Positions 1-7,464 of a stretch of 64,000 nt of DNA are shown here, piece by piece. The first letter of the stretch is position 1. The number at the start of each line of letters is the position of its first letter. The DNA is from JANMJD01 sp963828405 (GTDB lineage Bacteria; Actinomycetota; Acidimicrobiia; Acidimicrobiales; Ilumatobacteraceae). The DNA lies in the NCBI GenBank assembly GCA_963828405.1, contig CAWHEG010000031.1, positions 2,666,001 to 2,730,000 of the forward strand, in the 5' to 3' direction. The notes below the pieces were generated by a model, which did not search any database, was not told where the DNA came from, and saw only the letters and a list, made by a program, of their open reading frames with translations. The translations under genes were made by a program, and so were the position numbers.

Positions 1-1035
1 TGGCCGAACTGCGCGACACCCCCGGTGAACTCGACTTCCCGGCGTGGTACGTCATCGCCGCCCGATGCGGGCGGCGAGCAGGCGTTGTCGTCGAGCCCGG
101 CCATCGAGGGACTGCCGCTGCAGCGGTGGCTGACCGAGTCGGGGGGCCGACCGTCGTTCCGGGAGGTGACGCTCGACGGCGACGAGCGCTATCTGGGCTA
201 CGTCGTGCCGAGGTCCGACGACGAGGGCTGGGTCACCGTCGTCGGTTCCGCCGATCGTGACCACCGTCTCGCCGACCTGCGGCTGCGCACCACCCTGCTG
301 GCCGTGGGGATCGTGGTCGCCGGGGTGCTGCTCGGGTGGTACGTCGCGGGCCTGGCCCTCGGTCCCGCCCGCCGTGCGATGGCCGACCAGCAGGGCTTCC
401 TGGCCGACGCCGCCCACGAGATGCGCACGCCGTTGGCCGTGATCCTCGCCTCGGGGAGCCAGGCGTTGGCCAAGCCGCGCACCACCGAGGAGTACGTGCG
501 CTCGTTGTCCGAGATCCGCTCGGCCGCCGAGCGGGCATCGGCCGGCGTCAACGAGATGCTCGATCTGGTCCGTTTCGAGTCGGGTCAGGCGATACCGCGG
601 CTCGCGCCGCTCCGGCTCGATCTGCTGGCCGAGGAGGTCGCCTCGTCGGTGCGTTCGGACTCGGGCGAGGTCGTCGCCAATCCCGCCGCACCCTTGGTCG
701 TCGAGGCCGACATGGCGCTTCTCCGCCAGGCGCTCGACAACCTGGTGCGCAACGCCATCCGGCGCGCCGAACACGTCGAGATCGTCGCCGCCGCCGTCGA
801 CCGCCAGGCCGTGCTCGACGTGCTCGACGACGGGCCGGGATTCGATCCCCAGATCCTGCCCCGGGTCTTCGAGCGCTACCAGCGCGGTGATCGGCGCGGT
901 GACGCCGGGATGGGCCTGGCCATCGTCAGGGCGATCGTCACCGCCCACGGCGGCACCGTCGAGGCGGCCAACCGGGTCGAGGGTGGCGCCAGGGTGCGGA
1001 TCACCCTGCCGCTCAGCCGCAGCCTGCCCGCCTGA
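1..1035 (+). CDS. Sensor histidine kinase, C-terminal part (5' truncated by window; one frameshift)
   Basis: Membrane sensor kinase of a two-component system; its response regulator is not in the window. One membrane helix (TTLLAVGIVVAGVLLGWYVAG) lies near bases 280-350. It is followed by a HisKA H-box (AAHEMRTPL, near 409-435), an N-box (LDNLVRNAIRR), a G1 box (DDGPGFD), an F-box (PRVFERYQ) and a G2 box (MGLAIV). All ATPase boxes are intact. The open frame from GTG 25 has an odd N-terminus, whereas the frame starting at base 3 reads AELRDTPGELDFPAWYVIAA, like the end of an extracytoplasmic domain. One surplus C near bases 60-63 would join the two. The gene therefore starts before the window, and GTG 25 is probably not a real start. 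Confidence 0.8.
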   Translation, partial: WPNCATPPVNSTSRRGTSSPPDAGGEQALSSSPAIEGLPLQRWLTESGGRPSFREVTLDGDERYLGYVVPRSDDEGWVTVVGSADRDHRLADLRLRTTLLAVGIVVAGVLLGWYVAGLALGPARRAMADQQGFLADAAHEMRTPLAVILASGSQALAKPRTTEEYVRSLSEIRSAAERASAGVNEMLDLVRFESGQAIPRLAPLRLDLLAEEVASSVRSDSGEVVANPAAPLVVEADMALLRQALDNLVRNAIRRAEHVEIVAAAVDRQAVLDVLDDGPGFDPQILPRVFERYQRGDRRGDAGMGLAIVRAIVTAHGGTVEAANRVEGGARVRITLPLSRSLPA

Positions 1036-1107
1036 TCGAGTCCACGGGACCTGCCCGAACGACGTGCACGGCGTCCACGGTGACCGGCGACAGCCAACTG
1101 AGCCCGG

Positions 1108-1347
1108 TCAGTCCAGCAGGACCCGGTCGGTGTGCGTGTCGCGCCGCAACGTGAACCAACGCCGGCAGCCTCCGGCGTGGAACCAGCGCTCGACGGTCTC
1201 GCCGTCGGGGTTGTCGTAGAGCCAGACGTGATGGATGTTGCGTTCGGCGGGGTCGGTGACATCGTCGGGGATGCGGGGCATCTCGCCGCCGAAGGTCAGC
1301 TCCTCGGTGGATCGGGGGCCGCAGTTCGGGCAGGTGTAGGCGGCCAT
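1108..1347 (-). CDS. soxD: Sarcosine oxidase delta subunit
   Basis: Small zinc-binding subunit of heterotetrameric sarcosine oxidase, which oxidises sarcosine to glycine and passes the methyl carbon to tetrahydrofolate. The 79-residue product begins MAAYTCPNCGPR and has the family's CPNCG start, a RNIHHVWLYDNPDG segment and a CRRWFTLRRDT end. The Cys-x2-Cys, His and late Cys would hold the zinc. Its start ATG overlaps the stop of soxB, so it is the last gene of the A-G-B-D operon. Length fits the family (about 80-110 residues). Confidence 0.9.
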   Translation of the reverse strand: MAAYTCPNCGPRSTEELTFGGEMPRIPDDVTDPAERNIHHVWLYDNPDGETVERWFHAGGCRRWFTLRRDTHTDRVLLD

Positions 1348-2555
1348 CAGCGGGTCCCCGTCGATCCGGCGTCGGCGAGCACGTGGTCGCGGGCGAAGCG
1401 GTCGAGTCCGAAGGCCTCGATCAGGGCGGGGGTTCTCCCGGTGGCGACCAGTTCGGCCATCTGTTCGCCGCCCGCCGGGATGCCCTTGAACCCCCACGTG
1501 CCCCACCCTGTGGTGATCAGGAAGCCGTCGATGCCGGTGAACCCGATGATCGGGGAGAAGTCCGAGGAGACGTCGCAGATCCCGGTCCACTGGCGCAGCA
1601 CCCGCAGGTTGGCCATGAAGGGCAGGTGCTTGATCATCTTCGAGGCCACCGACTGCAGGTTCTGGTACGACGACTGGCGCGAGTAGCTCGGCTGGGGTTC
1701 GAATTCGGCGCCCATCAGCATTTGGCCGCGCGCCGTCTGCGAGACGTAGGTGCGCAGCTCCGACGAGCTGACGATCGGGCCGAGATCCTGGGCGAAGGCG
1801 TTGGTCACATAGGCCTGCAACGGGTACGTCCGCACCGGCAGGCGAAGTCCGGCCCAACCCGCGACGGTCGTCGCCCAGCCGCCGACGGCCGAGACGACCG
1901 TGCCTGCCGAGATCGTGCCGCCGGGGGTGACCACCCCGGTCACCCGGTCGCCGTCGCGCACCAGACCGGTGACCGGCGTGTTCTGCAGCACGTGGACACC
2001 GGCGCGCATCGCCCCCTGGGCCAGGGCCCACACCACGCGGTCATGACGGGCGGTCGCCCCGCCCGGGTGGTACGAGCCGCCGACGACCGGGTAGCGCCCT
2101 GCGCCCGACAGGTCGAGCTGCGGGCACAGCTCTTTCAGCTCGGCCGGTCCGACCAGCTCGGTGCGCGTGCCGCACGCCGTGTTGAGCAGTGCCCGGGCGC
2201 GTTCGGTGCGCAGGCCGGCCTCGCTCGAGGCGAACCACATCAGGCCCTTCTCGTGGTGCATGATCCGGCAGCCGGTCTCCTCCTCGAGCCCGGCGTAGAG
2301 GTCCATGCTGTGCTGGTAGAAGCGGATCGCTTCGGGGATCCCGTAGTTGGCGCGGATGATCGTCGTGTTGCGTCCCGAGTTGCCCGAGCCGATGTAGCTC
2401 CGCTCGATGACGGCGACGTTGGTGATCCCGTGGCGGGTGGCCAGGTAGTAGGCCGTCGCCAGGCCATGGCCGCCGCCGCCGATGATCACCACGTCGTAGG
2501 CGGCCCGGGGCTCGTGCCAGGTGAGGTCGAGGATCGTCTCGACGAACTCGTTCAT
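1347..2555 (-). CDS. soxB: Sarcosine oxidase beta subunit (FAD-dependent)
   Basis: Catalytic flavoprotein subunit that carries the sarcosine-oxidising FAD. The 402-residue product has the dinucleotide motif VVIIGGGGHGLATAYYLA near residue 21 and the family segment SGNSGRNTTIIRANY. The C-terminus has ITTGWGTWGFKGIPAGG, which closes the FAD site. In SoxB a covalent FMN is attached to a His, and the HHEKGLMWF region is compatible, but I did not align it. The start ATG 2555 overlaps the soxG stop by 4 bases, which indicates translational coupling. Confidence 0.93.
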   Translation of the reverse strand: MNEFVETILDLTWHEPRAAYDVVIIGGGGHGLATAYYLATRHGITNVAVIERSYIGSGNSGRNTTIIRANYGIPEAIRFYQHSMDLYAGLEEETGCRIMHHEKGLMWFASSEAGLRTERARALLNTACGTRTELVGPAELKELCPQLDLSGAGRYPVVGGSYHPGGATARHDRVVWALAQGAMRAGVHVLQNTPVTGLVRDGDRVTGVVTPGGTISAGTVVSAVGGWATTVAGWAGLRLPVRTYPLQAYVTNAFAQDLGPIVSSSELRTYVSQTARGQMLMGAEFEPQPSYSRQSSYQNLQSVASKMIKHLPFMANLRVLRQWTGICDVSSDFSPIIGFTGIDGFLITTGWGTWGFKGIPAGGEQMAELVATGRTPALIEAFGLDRFARDHVLADAGSTGTR

Positions 2556-2935
2556 CCGACCCTCGCTTCCAGATCGGCCACGTGGGCGGTGTTGGTGACG
2601 AGCGTGACACCCTCGGCCGTGAAGTGCAGCTTGCACGGCACGGCGGCGACCAGGCCCTGGGTGAACGCCGGGCGGTGCCGGGGGAGCGGCCACTCGATCG
2701 ACGGGGCGACCAGTTCGTCGAACTGCTCGGGGCTGAAGCAGGCCGCGCTGAACCCGGATTCGGTTTCGACGATGGCGTGCTCGTCGTCGACGGTCACCTC
2801 GTCGGGCCGCAGGCCGGGCAGGAACAGGTCGTCGGGGGCGAATCGCATCGCCGTGGGATGGGCGTTGGCCAGGGCATCGATCGCCGCCGGCCGGGCGACG
2901 ACCCGGGTGCCGGGCAGCGGGTCACATCCGGGCAC
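2552..2935 (-). CDS. soxG: Sarcosine oxidase gamma subunit
   Basis: Small subunit of the heterotetramer that packs against alpha and resembles part of a GcvT fold. It is 127 residues from GTG 2935, which has a good ribosome site (GGAGGG about 6 bases upstream); earlier in-frame starts lie inside soxA and have none. Its start overlaps the end of soxA by 14 bases and its stop overlaps the soxB start, so A, G, B and D form one coupled transcript. Identification rests on position and on segments such as FSPEQFDELVAPSIEWPL. The family is poorly conserved, so sequence alone is moderate evidence. Confidence 0.75.
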   Translation of the reverse strand: MPGCDPLPGTRVVARPAAIDALANAHPTAMRFAPDDLFLPGLRPDEVTVDDEHAIVETESGFSAACFSPEQFDELVAPSIEWPLPRHRPAFTQGLVAAVPCKLHFTAEGVTLVTNTAHVADLEARVG

Positions 2936-5072
2936 GATGACCCTCCGGATCGTAGAACGGGGCCAGGGCGATCGTCGCCGGGCGACCATCGACGGTCAGC
3001 GGCCCGGGCGGTTGGCCGTGGCGCAACCAGCCGAGCATCACGGCGTGGCCGAGCAGCGGGGAAGCGAACGTGGTGGTCGCCTGGCCGACGATCCCGTCAC
3101 CGCACCAGATCGGCGAGCCCTCGACCGGCGCCGGGCCCTCGACGGTGAGGGCGACGAGGTTCCGCTGGTTGGGCAGTCCGTTGGTTCGCGAGAGCGCATC
3201 GCGGCCGAGGAAGAACGGCTTGTCCATCTTCACCGCCCAGTCCATGCTCACCCGCCGCGGCGTGGTGTCCATGTCGGTGTCCATCCCGATGATCACATGG
3301 CCTTTCTCGAGGCGCAGGCCGAACAGCGCCTGCAGGCCGTGGGGGCGGATGCCCATCGGCCCGCCGGCGTCGAGCAGCGCCCGCCACAGCTCGACGGAGA
3401 GGTCCACAGGGTGGTGCAACTCGAAGGAGGCCTCGCCGGTGAACGACAGCCGCATGATGTGGCACGGCACTCCGGCGACGTCGCCGTGGACGTGTCGAAG
3501 GAACTTCGGCGGCTCGTCGACGCCGAGCCGCTGGAGCAGATCGCCGGCCAGCGGGCCGGTGACGTTGATCGCCCCGAGCGACATCGTGCGGTCGAGGACA
3601 TGGACGTCGAGCCCCCACGTCTCGATCCAGTCTCGGAACCACATCTCGGCGTTCGCCGCCCCGCCCGAGGTGAAGCTGAGCACGAAGCGGGTGTCGGCCT
3701 CGCGCAGGATCATCCCGTCGTCGAAGATGTGGCCGCGTTCGTTGAGCAGCAGCACGTAGCGGCTGCGGCCCGGGCGGATGTCGGCCACGGTGGTCGGATA
3801 GAGGCGTTCGAGCGCCTCGACGGCGTCGGGCCCCGAGACGACCATCTTGCCCAGCGTCGACACGTCGCCGATCGAGACGCCCTCGCGCACCGCCCAGTAC
3901 TCGGCGACATGATCGCCGTAGTGCCACGGTCGCCACCAGCCGCCGAAACGGTCCATCGTGGCGCCGAGGGCGAGGTGCTCGTCGTGCAGCGCCGTGCGGC
4001 GGAAGACGTCGGAGTGCACGTTGGCCGCCGCCTCGCCGAGGGTCAACTGGCGGGCCGCCGGCCGGCCGGTGAACGGCGCCGGGACCACCCCCGACCGAGC
4101 CGTGATGTAGGCGCGGAGATGGGGCTGGCAGACGCTGCCCTGGCAGGTGCCGGTGCCGCACAGCGTGGCCCGCTTGAGCAGTTCGAGTTCGCGGAACCCG
4201 CGGTCCCAGGCCCCGTCGAGGTCCTCGACAGTGGTGAACCCGCACGTGCAGACCACCCCCTCGGTCGGCACGGGAGGCAGGGCGTAGGGATGGGCCGCCG
4301 CCCCGACCGTGTGCACGGCGGGGTCGTCGGTCATCCGGGCGAGCACGTCGCGCGGGGCGAGCCGGGTGGCGATCACGACCGTGTCGCACGCCTGGTGGTG
4401 CTCGCCGCCGACGCCCCTGGTGACGACGCCGGTCACCCGACCGTCGGCCCCCTCGATCCGGGCGAGGCCGTCGAGGTCGACGGTCGCCGTGCGGCCCAGG
4501 TCGATCCCGGCGGCCCGGGCGATCGCCGCCGCCCGCTGTGTGTAGATCCCGCGCAGCTGGTTCCCGGGGCACACCGGCTGGAGCTCGGAGGCGCCGGTGG
4601 CGACGACGACCCGGTCGGCGTGGATGTGGCGCATCGCCCCGGCGGTACGGGCGATGACCAACGGCCCGGGGTACACGGCGACCACCTCGTCGCCGAGGCC
4701 GGCGTCGAGCACGACGGCGTCGCGACCCTCGGTGCGCGCCGCAGTGGCGGCAGCGGCCCCGCTCCGTCCGGCGCCGATGACGGCGACGGCGGCGTGGGAG
4801 TGACGGACGTGCACCCGCGTGCCCGACGGCCGGCTCGTCGTCGTCGGGTGGCTGCCGAGGGGGTGGCGGTGCACGACTGTGCCGGGCCTGGCGGGGGTCT
4901 GGCAGGTTCGCACCCAAGCCGTGCCGTCGACGACAGCGACGCAGTTGCCGCAATCGCCGGCCAGGCACAACGTGCCACCCCGCGCCGGGTGCTCCCCGCA
5001 ACGCAACAAGGCCAGCGCGACGGTGTCGCCGGGCTGGTACTCGACCGGACGGCCGTCGACGACGATGCGCAC
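2922..5072 (-). CDS. soxA: Sarcosine oxidase alpha subunit (Fer2-FAD/NAD-BFD-GcvT)
   Basis: Large subunit that binds NAD and folate and forms methylene-tetrahydrofolate from the methyl group of sarcosine. The 716-residue product starts at GTG 5072 (VRIVVDGRPVEYQPGD). Residues about 1-80 form a Fer2_4-type domain with the Cys pattern CLAGDCGNC and a later Cys. A dinucleotide-binding domain follows (AVAVIGAGRSGAAAA), then a BFD-like cysteine cluster (VCTCGF ... CGTGTCQGSVCQ). The C-terminal half is GcvT/aminomethyltransferase-like. It is shorter than classical alpha subunits (about 960 residues), the loss falling mostly in the nucleotide-binding part. It leads the operon; a 16-base inverted repeat lies 37 bases upstream. 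Confidence 0.92.
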   Translation of the reverse strand: MRIVVDGRPVEYQPGDTVALALLRCGEHPARGGTLCLAGDCGNCVAVVDGTAWVRTCQTPARPGTVVHRHPLGSHPTTTSRPSGTRVHVRHSHAAVAVIGAGRSGAAAATAARTEGRDAVVLDAGLGDEVVAVYPGPLVIARTAGAMRHIHADRVVVATGASELQPVCPGNQLRGIYTQRAAAIARAAGIDLGRTATVDLDGLARIEGADGRVTGVVTRGVGGEHHQACDTVVIATRLAPRDVLARMTDDPAVHTVGAAAHPYALPPVPTEGVVCTCGFTTVEDLDGAWDRGFRELELLKRATLCGTGTCQGSVCQPHLRAYITARSGVVPAPFTGRPAARQLTLGEAAANVHSDVFRRTALHDEHLALGATMDRFGGWWRPWHYGDHVAEYWAVREGVSIGDVSTLGKMVVSGPDAVEALERLYPTTVADIRPGRSRYVLLLNERGHIFDDGMILREADTRFVLSFTSGGAANAEMWFRDWIETWGLDVHVLDRTMSLGAINVTGPLAGDLLQRLGVDEPPKFLRHVHGDVAGVPCHIMRLSFTGEASFELHHPVDLSVELWRALLDAGGPMGIRPHGLQALFGLRLEKGHVIIGMDTDMDTTPRRVSMDWAVKMDKPFFLGRDALSRTNGLPNQRNLVALTVEGPAPVEGSPIWCGDGIVGQATTTFASPLLGHAVMLGWLRHGQPPGPLTVDGRPATIALAPFYDPEGHRARM

Positions 5073-5108
5073 GGCGCCGACACTAGATGATCGGTTCCCA
5101 TCGATTCC

Positions 5109-5124
5109 GGTACGAACGTACTGG
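5109..5124. promoter_or_regulatory. Candidate operator upstream of soxA
   Basis: Inverted repeat CGGTACG-AA-CGTACTG with one mismatch between the arms. It sits 37 bases before the soxA GTG, where it would overlap or flank the promoter. A perfect version of the same element lies at 17775-17790 upstream of the MttB-like gene. Two promoters of methylamine-demethylation genes sharing a palindrome suggests a common repressor or activator. The protein that binds it is not identified. Confidence 0.55.
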
Positions 5125-5226
5125 TTACGGTGATCACGCCGATCCCGCGCTGCAGCGACGCTTCGGCCTGGAGGCCCGTGCCGGCGGGGACGCCGCACGG
5201 GTGCACCTTGGGTGACCGACCTGCTG

Positions 5227-5262
5227 GGTATCCCACCGGCCGGTTCGGGCCGGTGGGATACC
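5227..5262. repeat. Perfect 15-bp inverted repeat (hairpin, 6-base loop)
   Basis: Arms GGTATCCCACCGGCC and its exact complement are separated by GGTTCG. The stem is very stable but has no T-tract on either side. It may be a terminator without a U-tract, a structured untranslated element, or a relic of a mobile palindrome. It lies about 150 bases upstream of soxA's start on its own strand, so it could also insulate that promoter. Confidence 0.6.
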
Positions 5263-5336
5263 GACAGTCGGGTGGTTTCGGACAGTGGGTCCACCACCCG
5301 ATCAGGCCGCGTCGTTGCGGTCCCATCGAATTCGGG

Positions 5337-5450
5337 CTATGGGCTGATCGATCGGATCACTTCGATCGCGTGGCTGATTCCGATGACGACGAATGTCTCG
5401 TGAACGATCACGAAGCAGACGATTGCCTTGATGAAACTGCGTTCCCCCAT
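5337..5450 (-). CDS. Possible 37-residue single-span membrane peptide
   Basis: An ATG-started frame encodes MGERSFIKAIVCFVIV followed by a hydrophobic stretch ending in EVIRSISP. One membrane helix is predicted by eye, with a short basic start. There is no clear ribosome site directly before ATG 5450; the strong AGGAGGTGA sits about 35 bases upstream. It could be a real small membrane protein or chance. I do not recognise a family. Confidence 0.22.
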   Translation of the reverse strand: MGERSFIKAIVCFVIVHETFVVIGISHAIEVIRSISP

Positions 5451-5702
5451 CACAACGGGTTGCCGGTCAGCGGCCTTCCCTTCACCTCCTCTCGAGCACT
5501 GGATGACGCCTTCATGCTTGTTGGGGATCGGCTCTGAGTCGATGTCTCGACTCCGAAACACGGTGGAATCAGAGCCGCGCGAATTCGCCCGGCCGGGACG
5601 TCGGTCGCTTCTGATGCCCCTCTTGCGCCGCGAACGGATTTTCGATGGCCCGGAGGGCGAAAAGTTCACTTTTTCGAAACTCCGGCGTTACGTTCGCGGT
5701 CG

Positions 5703-7433
5703 ATGAAAGCTGGAGGGCAGAGCGCGGGTCCGGTCTCGTCTCAGGCCCTGATGCGTTTTTCGATGTCCGCCCAGCTCGAATCGTTGCCGCAGACCGGAGC
5801 GATTGCGGGCATGACGGGTCGGCAGGCGTTGGCGCGGTCGAAGGGGATCAGCCTCGCCCGGCTGAGCACGATGGCGACGGGCACCTCGGACAAGTTGGCG
5901 GAGCTCGCCAACGAAATCGAGGAACTGGGATTCGCCAAGCCGGCGACGCTGACCCGGCTGGCCGAGCAGTTGCACATGGGCCCTGATCGGTGGGCGATCG
6001 CCCAACGTTGGTGGCCCGAGATCCGCGAGTTCCACGGGCTGGGCAGCGTTCCCAGGTTCGCCCAGCCAACCCAGGTGATCCTCGCCGCCGAGGCCTTCGC
6101 CGCGTTCTACCAGCATGTGATCGGATCAACCCCCGTCTTCACCCCCCGGGTGATCAACGAGCGCGACGCCCTCGCCGCAGCGCAGCTGCTCGATCTGTTG
6201 AGCAGGCTGGCGTGCGGCCCGTACGGGGTGGAACACGACGCGCTGCGCATGCTCGCCAAGCTGTCACCGGTCGACCCGGGGCGGGTGATGGGGTTCGCCC
6301 GACGTGGCGGGCGCTGGTCCGAGGTCGTCCGCGCCCTCGACCGCGCCTCGATGGGGGGTAAGCGAAACTGGAAGTCGCGCAACGACATGGCCACCCTTCT
6401 CGCCAATCCCCCGACGTGGCTGTTCCGCCAGACCTATTGGCTGCGGGCGATCAGGGGCTCCCGACTCCTCGAGTTCGAGGCCGGTGAAGGACTTGCCGGG
6501 GCGAAGGAGTGGATCACCCGACAGATGGAAATCGCGATGTGCGCGGAGCAGAGCTACGCCGGCTCGGATCTGCCGACTCGGCGCTTTGCCCTGTGGTGCG
6601 CGGCCGAGTTGACCCTCGACGATTCCCGCTGGCGCAGGGTTGCCTCGACCGCCGCCGGCGACCCCGGTCTGGCTCCGGTTCTCCCCGTCGCCGAGGCGAT
6701 GCGCGCTCACTTGGATTCGATCCCGCTGCGGAATCGCAACGCGTTCTCATTCACTCCGGCGGGTGGCTGGCCCCTCGATCGATCACCGGTCGACGTCCGT
6801 GAGGCGCTCGATCCGACGCTGATCGAGTCGGGGCAATGGAGCCAATTCCGGACGTGGAAGTGGGCTCGACCTCAAACGCGACGCGAGGCGATTCACTTGC
6901 TCCGCGACGCCGTTGCGTCACCGTGCACGTTGCGCTACCGGTCGGCCTGTGATGCATTGCGCGCTGCCGGGCCGCTCACCCGCGAGTCTGCGGTCGCGAC
7001 CGTGATCGACGTGTTCGAGGCGGAGCAGGCGGCGACGGTTCCCGATCCGGCGGTGATGCAGCGCTGCCTGCGGGTGTTCGGCCAACTGGACAGTCCGCGG
7101 GCGATCGACACCGTCGAGGATGTCGTGCGTCGGGCGTCCGATCACGAGGTGCTGTTCGACGCGCTGCTCACGGCCGGCGATCTCGCCCTGTCGCATCCCG
7201 CCGACAGTGTCGGACTCATCGCCTGGGTCGGGTCGCGCACGGCGCGACTTCCTGCCGACGAACGCCTGGCGATCGGAGGGATCTACGCCCAGGTCTCCTT
7301 CCGCAGCGCTCCGCAGGACTGGCCGGTGATCGCCGCACCGGATACGCCCGCCGTTCAGTCGATGTCGGAGTGGGGCCGCGAGGTGCTCGCCGATCCGCTG
7401 CTGCCTCGCGCCGGGACGGCCGGGCTGTCCTGA
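5703..7433 (+). CDS. Hypothetical protein, 576 residues, helical
   Basis: Not recognised. The product is rich in Ala, Arg and Leu, contains no membrane helix or signal peptide, and looks all-helical. Segments such as RLAEQLHMGPDRWAIAQRWWPEIREFHGLG near residue 85-115 and the regular helical C-terminal half (residues about 380-560) would suit a HEAT/TPR-like solenoid. The ATG at 5703 has no strong ribosome site; an internal start at 5751 is possible. It stands alone between the sarcosine oxidase operon and the convergent dimethylglycine dehydrogenase-like gene, so context gives no function. Confidence 0.65.
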   Translation: MKAGGQSAGPVSSQALMRFSMSAQLESLPQTGAIAGMTGRQALARSKGISLARLSTMATGTSDKLAELANEIEELGFAKPATLTRLAEQLHMGPDRWAIAQRWWPEIREFHGLGSVPRFAQPTQVILAAEAFAAFYQHVIGSTPVFTPRVINERDALAAAQLLDLLSRLACGPYGVEHDALRMLAKLSPVDPGRVMGFARRGGRWSEVVRALDRASMGGKRNWKSRNDMATLLANPPTWLFRQTYWLRAIRGSRLLEFEAGEGLAGAKEWITRQMEIAMCAEQSYAGSDLPTRRFALWCAAELTLDDSRWRRVASTAAGDPGLAPVLPVAEAMRAHLDSIPLRNRNAFSFTPAGGWPLDRSPVDVREALDPTLIESGQWSQFRTWKWARPQTRREAIHLLRDAVASPCTLRYRSACDALRAAGPLTRESAVATVIDVFEAEQAATVPDPAVMQRCLRVFGQLDSPRAIDTVEDVVRRASDHEVLFDALLTAGDLALSHPADSVGLIAWVGSRTARLPADERLAIGGIYAQVSFRSAPQDWPVIAAPDTPAVQSMSEWGREVLADPLLPRAGTAGLS

Positions 7434-7464
7434 GTCGCGCCGGCGCCGATCGTGGAGACGTCGG

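Larger units (their letters stand above)
5125..5702. other. Gene-poor region between soxA promoter and the unknown 5703 gene
   Basis: No convincing protein of normal size is seen on either strand across about 580 bases. The region holds a long perfect hairpin (5227-5262), a possible 37-residue membrane peptide on the minus strand, and a strong Shine-Dalgarno-like AGGAGGTGA on the minus strand near 5485-5493. I looked for a riboswitch-like conserved core and could not support one. Confidence 0.4.

Noticed and set aside
1383..5090. Very long open frame on the plus strand (over 1200 codons) antisense to sarcosine oxidase genes
   Set aside because: It is the high-GC mirror of soxA, soxG and soxB; composition is Arg/Gly/Ala/His-rich without domain logic, while the minus-strand genes show clear motifs.
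5125..5702. Possible riboswitch upstream of soxA or the 5703 gene
   Set aside because: Only the simple hairpin is clear; I could not see conserved glycine, cobalamin or SAM riboswitch cores.
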